A DNA stretch of 64,000 nucleotides from Microbacteriaceae bacterium VKM Ac-2854 (GTDB taxonomy: Bacteria > Actinomycetota > Actinomycetes > Actinomycetales > Microbacteriaceae), in the NCBI GenBank assembly GCA_013205085.1, contig JABMLH010000001.1, forward strand, positions 744,001 to 808,000, in the 5' to 3' direction. Within the stretch, counting starts at the first letter, position 1, and the number at the start of each line of letters is the position of its first letter. The notes beneath the pieces are model-generated. The model made no database searches and was not told the DNA's origin. It saw only the letters and a program-made list of their open reading frames with translations. Shown here in pieces: positions 7,650 to 16,836 of the stretch. A program made the translations under genes and the position numbers.

Positions 7650-10481
7650 TCAGCTCGGCAGCCCTGCGCGCACCTGCGCCGCCTCGGCGTGGCGCCCCGA
7701 CGCCTCCAGGCTGTCGCCCAGGGCGAGGCGCACGGTCATCTCGAGCGGCCCGGTGGTCACCTCGTGCTCGAGGACGCCCTGCAGGATCGCGACGGCATCC
7801 GCATGGCGGCCGTGCTCCGCCAGCTTCTGCGCCAGGAACCACTCCGCGTACGCGGCCGAGAGCGGGTCGCCGTTGCGGCGGTAGCCGTCCGACGCCTGCA
7901 GCCCGAGCGCGGCGGCCTCGTCGAGCCGGCCGAGCCCGCCGAGCAGGTTCGCCTTCGTGGCCTGCACATCCGCGACCGCCCAGCCGGCGCCCAGCCGCTC
8001 GGCGATCGCGATCGCCTCGTCCAGCTCCTGCAGCGACGGTGCCTCCTCGAACCGAGCCCGAACCCTGCCGAGCGCGTGCAGGGCGTCGAGGACGAGCCCG
8101 TCCAGCTCGGAGGTCCGCGCCGCGGCGACGGCGCTCTCCAGGATCTCGATCGCACCGGGATCGCCGAAGCGGGCCATGAGCTCGCCCAGCTCGATGCCGA
8201 CGCGCCCTCCGAGCGACGGATTCTCGGCCTCGGCGCACGCATCGACGGCCGTCCGCCACGCCCTGTAGGCACCGGCCGGCTCATCGCTGTTGTTCATCGC
8301 GTGGCCGAGCCAGAACGCGATCCTGCCCACGAGCCCGGAATCGACCTCCTCCGCCTGGTACGCGGCGGACAGCACATCCTCCAGGACCTCCGATGCCTCC
8401 AGCGGCCGACCGGCTCGCACCAGCTCGCGGCCGAGGAAGAAGCGCAGGACGTTCAGATCGGCACGCTCGGCGAGCTCGGCCTCGAGTACCACGAGCCGGG
8501 CCCGATCCACCGATTCGGCGAAACGCCCTTGATCGCTGAGGATGTTCGCCAGGAGCCATCCACCGTCGATCGTGTCGCGCCGCGATCCGATCGCCGCGGC
8601 GATGTCCAGCGCCTCGGCCGCGTCAGCCTCCGCCTCCACGAAGCGCCCCTCGGCGGCGCTGAGGTTCGCGCGACGGCCCAGTGCACCCATCCGGACGCCG
8701 CGGTCGACTCCGTCCATCCCGCCCAGGAGCAGGTCGAGCACCGCGCGCGCCCCGGCCGGCTCGCCGCCGAACTGCAGCGCCCCGGCGAACAGCGCGTGAG
8801 CCTGGACGACGATGGTGCTCGCGTCGCCGCGGATGCCGTCGTCGATCGCCGCGCGGGCGAGTTCGGCCGCCTCCGCGAACCGCTTGGACGACATCAGCAT
8901 CTCCGCCGCAGTGAGCGCGAGGTCCGCGCGCAGCGCCGGATCGGTGGCCGCGGCTCGTGCCTCCTGCAGTTCGTCGAAGTCCTCCGGCGTGGCTCGGCCG
9001 AAGATGCGCTCGCCGAAGCGCGCCTCGGCGTCGGCCTGCTCGTGCCGGCCGTCTTCGCGCAGCGCCGCGCCGCGTTCGGCGATGAGCCGGGCGATGTCGT
9101 CGGAGCGATCGGGCTGGGACGCGAGGAGTTGCAGCCCTGCCTCGAGCACCAGCGCCCGCTCGCTGGCCGTTTCGGCCAGCTGTTCGCCGGCGTCGATCGC
9201 GGCGAAGGCCGACTCCATCCGCTCGGCTCGATGCAGCTCGTGGGCGCGCCGCACCCAGCCCTCGACCGTCTCGGGACGCTGTTCCTGCGCCGCGCGGGCC
9301 TGCTCCGCGGCGACGAGATCGGCGGCCGAGGTCGAGAAACCGGTCTGCTCGAGCGGCACGTCGTAGTGCTCATCGGCCAGGGCTCGCGCCTGCGCGATCC
9401 GCGTCGCCGATGCGGCGTTGCCGTTGCGCTCATCGAAGCGTGCGCCGAGCTCCTCGGCGCGCTGCCAGGCGAGGCCGGCCAGCTGCGCCGCCGTCAAGCG
9501 CTCAGCCGCGCCGCCGAGCACGGCGGAGACGGCGGGTTTCTCGCTGCCCGCGATCTCGAGCTCGCCGTGACCGGCGCGCGCGATCGCCTCCGCCAGCACC
9601 GCCAGCCCGATCAGCGCCGACAGTCGCTTCGTGAGGTCCAGGGCGTCCAGGGCCAGCCACGGCAGGTGCCGCTCGATCAGGGTATGGCCGCGCGCCTCGT
9701 TGCCGGTGACGGCGCAGAACAGCCAATGATCGGCCACCACGCTGAGCAGCGCGTTGTTGCTGCGCGCCGTACGGTAGCTGGCCACGTGCATGGCACGAGC
9801 GTCGTCCAAGCGCCCGGCGCGCAGCAGGGGCAGCAGAGCCGAGCCCTGGGCGCGCTCGGGTTCCTCGCCGCAGGCCAGGCCCTCGTCCATGATCTCGTCG
9901 AACAGCTTCAGTCCCTCGTCCGCCCGGCCGGCCGAGTACAGGAAGTCCGCCTCCTGGCCGCGGACGCATGCCTCGCAGTGCGAATAGCCGTCGCGCGGGG
10001 TGCGCTTGACCACGTCGAGGATCTCGGCGGCCGCCTCCAAGCGGCCGGAGCGCAGGGCCTCGTCGAAGCGCGCCTGCTCTACTCCGCTCATCCCGACCCC
10101 GGCGCGGCGGTAGGCCTGCGCCATCTGGGCGAGGGAGTCGTCGATCGCCGCGCGGGGGAAGATCGGGTTGCCGGAGAGGGTGTCCGGGATCCACTTGTAG
10201 TACCAGAGCAGGTCGTAGTGGTCGAGCTGGGTGGGATGGTTCACCGGGTCCTGCGCGTTCATCCCGACGCACCAGGCGAAGCTCGACAGCACCGCATCGG
10301 TGTCGCCCGTCATCTCGGCGGCCGCGACGAGGCGCAGCCGGGCGGCGTAGCCGAGGCGGGTGTCGCCCGCCTCATCCGCGAGCTCGATCGCCCGGTCGAT
10401 CAGGGCGCGCTCCTGGGCACTGTGCGGCAGGTCGTCCGCCTCGGCGAGAAGCGTCTGGATCTCGGTGGTGGTGTCGGTCAT
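7650..10481 (-). CDS. Large TPR-like helical repeat protein paired with an HSP90-family ATPase
   Basis: A 943-residue, Ala/Leu/Glu-rich all-helical protein built from repeated helix pairs. Many units have the TPR spacing of small and large residues, for example AYRAWRTAVDACAEAENPSLGGR, EAAALGLQASDGYRRNGDPL and YAEWFLAQKLAEHGRHADA. No signal peptide, membrane segment or catalytic motif is visible, so a cytosolic scaffold or co-chaperone is the best reading. A CEAC motif near residue 160 is the only paired cysteine motif. The start overlaps the stop of the HSP90-like gene by 4 nt (ATGA), so the two are translationally coupled and probably interact. Client or pathway cannot be named. Confidence 0.8.
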   Translation of the reverse strand: MTDTTTEIQTLLAEADDLPHSAQERALIDRAIELADEAGDTRLGYAARLRLVAAAEMTGDTDAVLSSFAWCVGMNAQDPVNHPTQLDHYDLLWYYKWIPDTLSGNPIFPRAAIDDSLAQMAQAYRRAGVGMSGVEQARFDEALRSGRLEAAAEILDVVKRTPRDGYSHCEACVRGQEADFLYSAGRADEGLKLFDEIMDEGLACGEEPERAQGSALLPLLRAGRLDDARAMHVASYRTARSNNALLSVVADHWLFCAVTGNEARGHTLIERHLPWLALDALDLTKRLSALIGLAVLAEAIARAGHGELEIAGSEKPAVSAVLGGAAERLTAAQLAGLAWQRAEELGARFDERNGNAASATRIAQARALADEHYDVPLEQTGFSTSAADLVAAEQARAAQEQRPETVEGWVRRAHELHRAERMESAFAAIDAGEQLAETASERALVLEAGLQLLASQPDRSDDIARLIAERGAALREDGRHEQADAEARFGERIFGRATPEDFDELQEARAAATDPALRADLALTAAEMLMSSKRFAEAAELARAAIDDGIRGDASTIVVQAHALFAGALQFGGEPAGARAVLDLLLGGMDGVDRGVRMGALGRRANLSAAEGRFVEAEADAAEALDIAAAIGSRRDTIDGGWLLANILSDQGRFAESVDRARLVVLEAELAERADLNVLRFFLGRELVRAGRPLEASEVLEDVLSAAYQAEEVDSGLVGRIAFWLGHAMNNSDEPAGAYRAWRTAVDACAEAENPSLGGRVGIELGELMARFGDPGAIEILESAVAAARTSELDGLVLDALHALGRVRARFEEAPSLQELDEAIAIAERLGAGWAVADVQATKANLLGGLGRLDEAAALGLQASDGYRRNGDPLSAAYAEWFLAQKLAEHGRHADAVAILQGVLEHEVTTGPLEMTVRLALGDSLEASGRHAEAAQVRAGLPS

Positions 10482-12340
10482 CGGGGATCCTCCTCCGGAT
10501 CGGGTTGTGTCGTCAACGTCGTGTCGTCGCCCGTGAGCCCGACGCTGAGCTGCACCAGGTCGGTCATCGAATCGGTCAGCGCCGCGCGATCGACCGCGCG
10601 CAGCGGTCGATGGCCGGCCAGCAGCGCCTGGCAGTAGAGCAGTCGGATCGACCGGGTGAAGACGAGTTCGTCGCCCAGCCGGCCAAGAGTGCGCACCAGC
10701 GGGTTGTTCCAGTTCAGGCAGAGGCTGCCGAGGCTCCCGGCGACGTCGCTGCCCTCGGCCTCGTCGACCCGATCCAGCATCTGCGACCAGAAGCCCGTGG
10801 TCACCTCGCGGACCTCGTCACGGCGCAGCCGGCGCAGGATGCTCGGATCGGCGACGTACAGCGCCGGGACGGCCGCGTCGAAGCGGCGCACCGTGACGGT
10901 GCAGTCGAGGTCGGCGAGCGCGGCGTCGGCGCGCTTCGCCAGAGCGCGCGCGGCCGGCCGCTCCGCGAGGGACGGCTCGTCGAGACCGTCCAGCGCATCG
11001 GTGACCCGCAGCCGCTCGACGCTCACACCGGCCAGAATGCCGGGCAAGGCGTGCAGCAGTTCGGCGTCGTAGGCGAAGCCGCCGTTCACGATGGGTGCAT
11101 CGAACGGCGTGATACCCGCGATCTGGCGGAACTCGTCCACCGTCTCCGTGAAGCGCACGTGCGGATGCGCGCGGACGAACTCGCCGATGGTGCTGCGCCC
11201 GTTCGAGGTCTCGATCGTCAGCAGCGGCACGATGAACGACGCGAGCTCGTCGTCGTGCTGAGCGAGCGAGCGCAGCGAGAGCTGGTGCACGGCGAGGAAG
11301 TCCGCGAGCGCGCGTGGGTCGGACGCGGCAAGCCCCAGCACCCAGCGTCGCAGCGCCGCGCCGATCGCCTCGCGGGTCTCGGCGAGCGCGTCGTCGTCGA
11401 CGAACGCCTCCCGGGACGCGGTGGGATGCAGGCCGGACGAGTCGATCACGCAGCGCACGAAGAAGGCCCACTCGGGCAGCAGCTCTTCGGTGCTCTCGGC
11501 CAGCAGCATCCCGCCGAGATAGGCGCGCGTCGCCTGCCGGGCTCCCGGCGCCGGCGCGTACGGCAGCACGAAGGCTGCGCCGCGGGTCGCCGTGCCCGGC
11601 ACAACCAGCTCGATCGCGTCCAGCGGCCGCGCGCCGAGCACCTCGCGGCCGTACTCCATCACGGCCGGGTCGCGGCGGGCGAAGGGGCGGGCGAACACGG
11701 CCTCGCGATTGATCGTCTCGGTGCCTCCGGCCGGCAGATCGATGCGGACGGCCACGGGCAGGTGCTCGCCGAAGCGTCGGGCGAGGTCGAGCACGGCAGC
11801 AGCGTCGGTGAGCGCGCGCTCGCCGGGTCGCGGCGACAGCGACACCCGCGTGCCGACCGCAAGCGGCTCGGCCGGGCTCTCGCGCACCGTGAAGGTGCCG
11901 TCGATCCGGCCCACCCACTCGACCACGGCGCCGCCGCGCGCGGATCGGGAATGCACCACGATCTCGTCGGCGATCATAAAACAGCTCAGCAGGCCGATGC
12001 CGAACTGGCCGAGCCGGTCGGTGCGCGGCAGCTCGAAGAGGTCGCGCTTCGACGAGCGGCCGACCGTCGCCAGCAATTCGGACACCTCGGCTGCTGTGAG
12101 CCCGATGCCGTCGTCCTGGACGACGAGCGGCGATCCGTCGCCGTCGGCGGGCGTGATCCGGATGCCGGTGCCGCCGCCGTCGAACTCTTGACGGGCGCTC
12201 AGCGCATCCGTGCCGTTCTGCAGCAATTCGCGCAGGTACACCCGGGGCCCGGAGTAGATGTTGCGCGAGAGCAATTCGATGATGCCTCCGAGGTGCACCT
12301 GGAACGGCTGGGCATCGGGGAGAGGATTGCTCGGGTTCAT
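10478..12340 (-). CDS. Divergent HSP90-family GHKL chaperone ATPase
   Basis: A 620-residue HtpG-like protein. The N-terminal ATPase domain shows all GHKL boxes: RELLQNGTDALSAR (N-box), VQDDGIGLTAAEV (G1) and LGQFGIGLLSCFMIAD (lid and G2). The middle domain keeps LLPEWAFFVRCVIDSSGL followed by SREAF, the HtpG-like segment around the catalytic loop. After about residue 400 it departs from HtpG: the C-terminal part has LCLNWNNPLVRTLG and ends in an acidic PDPEEDPR tail. It is the first gene of an operon with the TPR-like protein. Canonical HtpG is not in this window, so this could be a paralogue or a replacement. Confidence 0.85.
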   Translation of the reverse strand: MNPSNPLPDAQPFQVHLGGIIELLSRNIYSGPRVYLRELLQNGTDALSARQEFDGGGTGIRITPADGDGSPLVVQDDGIGLTAAEVSELLATVGRSSKRDLFELPRTDRLGQFGIGLLSCFMIADEIVVHSRSARGGAVVEWVGRIDGTFTVRESPAEPLAVGTRVSLSPRPGERALTDAAAVLDLARRFGEHLPVAVRIDLPAGGTETINREAVFARPFARRDPAVMEYGREVLGARPLDAIELVVPGTATRGAAFVLPYAPAPGARQATRAYLGGMLLAESTEELLPEWAFFVRCVIDSSGLHPTASREAFVDDDALAETREAIGAALRRWVLGLAASDPRALADFLAVHQLSLRSLAQHDDELASFIVPLLTIETSNGRSTIGEFVRAHPHVRFTETVDEFRQIAGITPFDAPIVNGGFAYDAELLHALPGILAGVSVERLRVTDALDGLDEPSLAERPAARALAKRADAALADLDCTVTVRRFDAAVPALYVADPSILRRLRRDEVREVTTGFWSQMLDRVDEAEGSDVAGSLGSLCLNWNNPLVRTLGRLGDELVFTRSIRLLYCQALLAGHRPLRAVDRAALTDSMTDLVQLSVGLTGDDTTLTTQPDPEEDPR

Positions 12341-12391
12341 CCCGGTCAGGCTAGCGTCCGCCTCGGCGCTCTGTCGAGTCGTGCTGGCGGC

Positions 12392-12438
12392 GGGTTGTCG
12401 CTCCGTCCCGCCGTCGCGGCGGGACGGAGCGACAACCC
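12392..12438. repeat. Family A palindromic repeat, perfect 21-bp arms
   Basis: Two exactly complementary 21-nt arms (the left arm begins GGGTTGTCGCTCCGTCCCGC) with a 5-nt GTCGC loop form the cleanest copy of the family. The variant C at arm position 10 is compensated by G in the opposite arm, which argues that base pairing itself is selected or copied. It lies 1 nt from the permease stop. Confidence 0.85.
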
Positions 12439-12439
12439 C

Positions 12440-13279
12440 CTACGTGACGTCGCGGCGCCAGGTGGTGAGGTAGCCGATCAGCAGTAGCACGACCGCGTAG
12501 CCGAGCAGGATCAGGCCGCCCTGCCACCACTCCTGCGTCGTGCCGGCGCCCGCCGACATCAGCACCGAGAACACGCTCGCGCCCGAGAGGGTGTCGCTGG
12601 CCGAGCCGGGCAGGTACAGCGCGACCGTCCGGGTCCAGTCCACGAAGGCGCTCGCCGCGCGCAGCAGCGGCTCGACGAACTGCGTGAACGCCAGCACGAT
12701 CACGATGACCGCGGCCTGGTTCGGCACCAGCACGCCGAGCCCGCCGCCGATCATCGCCCACAGCGCCATCGCGGCGAGGGTGCGGCCGATCATCGCCCAG
12801 GTGTCGGAGTCGCCGAGCAGCGGATCGACGCCGAACAGGGCGAGCACGAGCGCGCCGACGCCGACGGAGGCGAGCAGGGCGACGGCGCCGTAGATCAGAC
12901 CGAAGCCGGTCAGCACGGCCGCCTTCGCTGTGAGGGCGACGCCGCGCTTGGGCGTGGCCAGGAAGGTGGGCGTGAGGGTCTGGTGCCGGAACTCGCCGGT
13001 TACGGCGAGGCCGCCGAACAGCACCGGGAAGACGTAGCCGATCGAACTCGCGAGGCCGTAGACCAGCAGCGGCGAGACGAACGTCGCCCCCTCCATCGGC
13101 TGTCCGGACGCGTCGGTGACCTGCATGCCGGGCAGGTTGAACAGCGCCGCGAATCCGCCGGCCATCAGCCCGACGTAGCCCACGAGCACGAGCGCGAGGA
13201 TCCACCACAGTCGGGTGGTCAGCACCTTGGCGATCTCGGAGCGCAGCGCGGGCAGGAACACGGATCTCAACGTCGTCAC
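12440..13279 (-). CDS. ABC-2 type exporter permease
   Basis: A 279-residue integral membrane protein with about six hydrophobic helices (WWILALVLVGYVGLMAGGF near the N-terminus, YLTTW near the C-terminus). An extracytoplasmic loop after helix 1 carries the ASGQPMEGATFVSP segment, the pattern of ABC-2 permeases. GTG 13279 overlaps the ATPase stop (GTGA), so it is the second gene of a two-gene exporter operon. Substrate unknown; such pairs export antibiotics, peptides or lipids. Confidence 0.87.
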   Translation of the reverse strand: MTTLRSVFLPALRSEIAKVLTTRLWWILALVLVGYVGLMAGGFAALFNLPGMQVTDASGQPMEGATFVSPLLVYGLASSIGYVFPVLFGGLAVTGEFRHQTLTPTFLATPKRGVALTAKAAVLTGFGLIYGAVALLASVGVGALVLALFGVDPLLGDSDTWAMIGRTLAAMALWAMIGGGLGVLVPNQAAVIVIVLAFTQFVEPLLRAASAFVDWTRTVALYLPGSASDTLSGASVFSVLMSAGAGTTQEWWQGGLILLGYAVVLLLIGYLTTWRRDVT

Positions 13280-14184
13280 AGCGACACCTCCTCGCCGACG
13301 ACGGCCAGGAAGGCCTCTTCGAGCGCCGCGTGCTTCTGGGTCAGGCTCGACAACTCGACGCCGGCGACGAAGGCGAGGTGGCCGACGGTGGCCGCGTCCG
13401 TGCCGCGGACCTCCAGGCCCGATCGCAGCTCGGCGACCGTGAAACCGGCCGCTTCGACGGCTCGGCGCAGGGCGGGGCGATCGGGGGAGTCGGCGATCAC
13501 CCGCACCGCGTCCTCCGGTTCGAGGCTGTCCAGCGTGCCGGAATGCACGAGGCGGCCGTGCGAGAGGATGACCACCTCGTCCACGCTCTGCTGCACCTCG
13601 CTGAGCAGGTGCGAGCTGATCAGTACGGTGCGCCCCTCCTGAGCGAGCTGCTGCAGGAAGCCGCGGATCCAGCGGATGCCCTCGGGATCGAGGCCGTTGA
13701 TCGGCTCGTCGAGCACGAGCACCCTCGGGTCGCCGAGCAGAGCGACGGCGAGGCCGAGCCGTTGCCGCATGCCGAGCGAGTAGCCGCCGACGCGGCGGTC
13801 GGCCGCGTCGAGCATCCCGACCTGGGCGAGCGCGGCGTCGACGCGCTCCGGCGGCAGGCCCGCGGCGAGCGCGCAGACGCGGAGGTGGTCGCGGCCGCTG
13901 CGGCCCGGGTGGAAGCTGGCGGCCTCGAGGGCGGAGCCGACGGTGCGCAGGGGGCTGGCCAGCGCGCGGTAGGGCGTTCCGCCGAACGTGGCGGTGCCGG
14001 AACTCGGCGCGACCAGGCCGAGCAGCATCCGCAGGGTCGTGGTCTTGCCGGCGCCGTTCGGGCCGAGGAAGCCGGTGACCCGCCCGGGCTGCACCGTGAA
14101 GCTGAGGTCGCTGACCGCCTCGACCGCGCCGAAGCGCTTGCTCAGCCCGCTGAACTCGATCGGGACGCCGCTGCTCGCTGCCAT
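13276..14184 (-). CDS. ABC transporter ATP-binding protein of an ABC-2 exporter
   Basis: A 302-residue ATPase with Walker A GPNGAGKTT, Q-loop region, signature YSLGMRQRLG, Walker B VLVLDEPINGLDPEG and the H-loop ISSHLLSEV. A C-terminal ~90-residue extension is typical of DrrA/CcmA-like exporter ATPases. ATG 14184 was chosen because MAASSGVPIEFSGLSKRFG brings the first beta strand to the usual position; an upstream in-frame start would add 33 Pro/Arg-rich residues. It drives the permease that follows. Confidence 0.9.
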   Translation of the reverse strand: MAASSGVPIEFSGLSKRFGAVEAVSDLSFTVQPGRVTGFLGPNGAGKTTTLRMLLGLVAPSSGTATFGGTPYRALASPLRTVGSALEAASFHPGRSGRDHLRVCALAAGLPPERVDAALAQVGMLDAADRRVGGYSLGMRQRLGLAVALLGDPRVLVLDEPINGLDPEGIRWIRGFLQQLAQEGRTVLISSHLLSEVQQSVDEVVILSHGRLVHSGTLDSLEPEDAVRVIADSPDRPALRRAVEAAGFTVAELRSGLEVRGTDAATVGHLAFVAGVELSSLTQKHAALEEAFLAVVGEEVSL

Positions 14185-14286
14185 GCCGTCCACGCTACGA
14201 GCCGGCGGATGCGCGCACATCCGCCCCGGGGCGGACGGCCCGCGGGGGAGGGAGCGAACCGGCCGCGTCCGCGGCGCCGTCACACT

Positions 14287-14372
14287 GTGCTGTTGTGCTG
14301 CGCTGGCGTTTTGGCCCCGCGCTGTTGGCGTGCCACCCGCGCGTGGTCGAAACGACAGCGCAGCGCTCCGTT
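14287..14372. repeat. Family C intergenic repeat, copy 1
   Basis: A roughly 86-nt element downstream of the PEP-mutase-like gene. It shares GCTGCGCT, a GGCC-CGCGCTG core, TGCCACCCGCGCG and the end ACGACAGCGC with a second copy at 15214-15305. The left end GTGCTGTTGT is a degenerate complement of the right end. Confidence 0.6.
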
Positions 14373-14382
14373 CGGCTCCGTG

Positions 14383-15156
14383 TCAGTTCAGGGCGCGAGC
14401 CGACTCCGGCAGCGCGCCGCCGGCGTAGAGCGACGCCGCGGTGTCCTGCAGCGCGGTCAGGGCGACGCGCTGGGTCCACGGACCGTAGGAGATGCGGGCG
14501 ACGCCGAGCTCTTCGAAGCGGGCCGGCGACTGCGACCCGGGAACACCGATCACGGTGACCCGCTGCGGACCGAGCGCCTCGACGAGGCGCGTGACGGTCT
14601 CGTCGGTGAGCAGGCCGGGTACGAAGAAGCTGGTCGCGCCGGCGTCGAGGTAGGCCTTGCCGCGCTCGATCGCGTCGGCGACGATCTCATCCAGCGGACG
14701 ATCGCCGCCGCGCACGAAGGCGTCGGTGCGGGCGTTCAACGCGAAGGCGACGCCCTCGGCCTCACCGGCGGCGACCACTGCGGCGACGGCTCGCACGGAT
14801 TCGTCCAGCGGCTTGAGCTGGTCCTCCAGATTGGCGCCGACGACGCCGACGCCGATCGCGCGGCGAACCGTCTCGCCGGCGTCGCCGTAGCCGGCCTCGA
14901 GGTCGGCCGAGACCGGCACCTCGACGGCGGCGACGATGCGGCCGATCATGTCCAGGTGCAGCTCGAGCGGGATCTTCTCGCCGTCCTCGTAGCCGAAGGT
15001 CGCGGCGATCGAATGGCTCGCGGTCGCGAGCGCCTTGGTCTCGGGCAGGGCGGCGACGGTGGTCGCGGAGATGACGTCCCACACGTTCACGACGCTGAGG
15101 ATCTCGGGTGCGCGGTGCAGGTCGACGAGGGTCTGGGCCTTGGTCTGAATGGTCAT
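14383..15156 (-). CDS. Isocitrate lyase / PEP mutase family enzyme
   Basis: A 257-residue TIM-barrel enzyme of the PEP mutase/ICL superfamily. Conserved elements are LSVVNVWDVISATTV (strand 1 with the substrate-binding region), SADLEAGYGD (Mg2+-ligand region of this subfamily), GANLEDQ and FALNARTDAF. The classical KKCGH catalytic loop of isocitrate and methylisocitrate lyase is absent, so it is not a true PrpB. Related proteins are annotated as oxaloacetate decarboxylase or carboxyvinyl-carboxyphosphonate mutase-like. The gene stands alone, bracketed on both sides by the same repeat family. Confidence 0.82.
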   Translation of the reverse strand: MTIQTKAQTLVDLHRAPEILSVVNVWDVISATTVAALPETKALATASHSIAATFGYEDGEKIPLELHLDMIGRIVAAVEVPVSADLEAGYGDAGETVRRAIGVGVVGANLEDQLKPLDESVRAVAAVVAAGEAEGVAFALNARTDAFVRGGDRPLDEIVADAIERGKAYLDAGATSFFVPGLLTDETVTRLVEALGPQRVTVIGVPGSQSPARFEELGVARISYGPWTQRVALTALQDTAASLYAGGALPESARALN

Positions 15157-15213
15157 GCCCCCGAGGCTATTGCCTCGGTCTGCGCGGGCGATGGGACTTG
15201 CGGATCCGCCCCC

Positions 15214-15305
15214 GCGCTGTCGTGCTGCGCGGTGGTGTCTGCTGCGCTATTGTTTCGGCCGCGCGCTGCCCGCATGCCACCCGCGCGCGGCTTGAACGAC
15301 AGCGC
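15214..15305. repeat. Family C intergenic repeat, copy 2
   Basis: Termini GCGCTGTCGT and ACGACAGCGC are exact inverted complements, 92 nt end to end. The interior shares long segments with copy 1 at 14287. It lies upstream of the PEP-mutase-like gene and downstream of trhO. Terminal inverted repeats and small size resemble a MITE; no target-site duplication was identified. Confidence 0.62.
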
Positions 15306-15338
15306 CGCGTTCGGGGGCGCGGGGTTCGGGCGCCGCGT

Positions 15339-16223
15339 TCAGGCGTGCTGCCGGCAGGGCACCGCGTCGCAGTCCGCGCACACCACGAGCTGTTCGCGGC
15401 AGGAGGGATCGGTGCAGTTGCGCATCCGCTTCGTCGCGGATCCGCAGGCGACGCAGCGGCCGAGCACCACCGGATCCGAACCGAAGTCGATCGAGCCGCG
15501 CTCGTCGAAGACGTACAGCGAGCCCTGCCAGAGTCCTGCGTCGCCGAAGGTCTCGCCGTAGCGGACGATGCCGCCCTCGAGCTGGTACACCTCGCCGAAG
15601 CCGCGCGCCGTCATCAGGCTGGAGAGCACCTCGCAGCGGATGCCGCCGGTGCAGTAGGTGACCACCGGCTTGTCCTTGAGGTGGTCGTACTTGCCGGAGT
15701 CGAGCTCGGCCACGAACTCGCGGGTACTCGCGACGGGGGGCACAACGGCGCCCTCGAAACGGCCGATCTCCGCCTCGAAGGCGTTGCGGCCATCGAAGAA
15801 CACCACGTCGTCGCGCTCGGCTACGAGGGCGTTCAGCTCGGCCGGTGCGAGGCGGGTGCCGCCGCCCACGACGCCGCCCTCGTCGACCGTCAGCTCCTCC
15901 GGGGCGCCGAAGGAGACGATCTCGTCGCGAACCTTGACGGAGAGCCGCGGGAAGTCGAGGGCGGCGCCGTTCTCATCGAGCCCGGAGCCCTCGCTCCACT
16001 TCACATCGAGATCGCGGAAGGGCCCGTACTCGCGGGTCTTGCGCAGGTACCGCTTCACCGCCGACATCTCGCCGCCGATCGTGCCGTTGATGCCGTCCTT
16101 CGAGAGCAGGATGCGCCCGCGCAGCCCGAGGGATTCGCAGAGATCACGCTGCCAGAGCCGCACGGCCTCGGGGTCGGCGAGGGGCGTGAATCGGTAGAAC
16201 AACAGGATCTTCGACAGCGGCAC
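15339..16223 (-). CDS. trhO: tRNA uridine(34) hydroxylase, rhodanese-like
   Basis: A 294-residue TrhO (YceA) protein, which uses O2 to form 5-hydroxyuridine at the tRNA wobble position. An N-terminal acylphosphatase-like part includes [19 protein letters not shown] rhodanese domain carries the active-site loop YCTGGIRCE. The C-terminal part has paired cysteines ([20 protein letters not shown]), probably a zinc site. GTG 16223 is used as start, giving [12 protein letters not shown], the family's usual opening strand. Confidence 0.92.
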   Translation of the reverse strand: MPLSKILLFYRFTPLADPEAVRLWQRDLCESLGLRGRILLSKDGINGTIGGEMSAVKRYLRKTREYGPFRDLDVKWSEGSGLDENGAALDFPRLSVKVRDEIVSFGAPEELTVDEGGVVGGGTRLAPAELNALVAERDDVVFFDGRNAFEAEIGRFEGAVVPPVASTREFVAELDSGKYDHLKDKPVVTYCTGGIRCEVLSSLMTARGFGEVYQLEGGIVRYGETFGDAGLWQGSLYVFDERGSIDFGSDPVVLGRCVACGSATKRMRNCTDPSCREQLVVCADCDAVPCRQHA

Positions 16224-16284
16224 CGCAGCATCTTACGGGCGTCGTTCCCCGGAATGCGTCAGCCGACATCCGTAGGCTCGAGCC

Positions 16285-16827
16285 ATGACCGACGACTGGA
16301 ACTACGATCCGTACACCCGCCTCGGCGAGGTGCCCGCCTTCGGACTCGTCAGCGACGACATCGCCGACGGCTCCCCGCTCGCGCCCGCGCAGTACGGCGG
16401 CGGCGCCGGCGGCCAGGATGTCTCGCCGCACCTGGACTGGTTCGGCGCCCCGGAGGACACCAAGGGCTACGCCATCACCGTGTTCGACCCGGACGCTCCG
16501 ACCGGCTCCGGGTTCTGGCACTGGGCGGTCTACGGGATCCCCGCCGACATCACCGAGCTGCCCGCGGGTGCCGGAACGCCGGGATCGGCCCTGCTGCCGG
16601 ACGGCGCGATCACGCTGCGCAACGAGACCGGCACGAAGGAGTTCATCGGAGCCGCACCGCCGGACCGCGAGCACCGCTACTTCTTCGTTGTGCACGCCCT
16701 GGACGTGGCCACGTTCGACCTCGACCCGGACTCGAGCCCGGCGATCCTGGGCTTCAACATCCACTTCCACACGCTGGCACGCGCGGTGATCGTGGCGACC
16801 GCGAGCCCGGGCGGCGCGAAGATCTGA
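16285..16827 (+). CDS. YbhB/YbcL-family PEBP-like protein
   Basis: A 180-residue phosphatidylethanolamine-binding-protein fold. The ligand-pocket motif is FDPDAPTGSGFWHWAVYGIP, where Asp-Pro-Asp-Ala-Pro and the His-Trp pair line the anion site. YFFVVHALD and the terminal HTLARAVIV strand complete the family pattern. No signal peptide is visible, so it is probably cytosolic. The biochemical role of bacterial members is largely unknown. It faces pfkA convergently across a long hairpin. Confidence 0.92.
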   Translation: MTDDWNYDPYTRLGEVPAFGLVSDDIADGSPLAPAQYGGGAGGQDVSPHLDWFGAPEDTKGYAITVFDPDAPTGSGFWHWAVYGIPADITELPAGAGTPGSALLPDGAITLRNETGTKEFIGAAPPDREHRYFFVVHALDVATFDLDPDSSPAILGFNIHFHTLARAVIVATASPGGAKI

Positions 16828-16836
16828 CGAGTGCCC

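Noticed and set aside
7644-10637. A 997-codon plus-strand frame opposite the TPR-like gene
   Set aside because: Mirror of the minus-strand repeat protein; no ribosome-binding site and no domain. The coupled minus-strand operon is far more plausible.
14383-15156. Reading the PEP-mutase-like gene as prpB of a methylcitrate pathway with prpC
   Set aside because: It lacks the KKCGH catalytic loop of methylisocitrate lyase and lies 6.5 kb away on the other strand.
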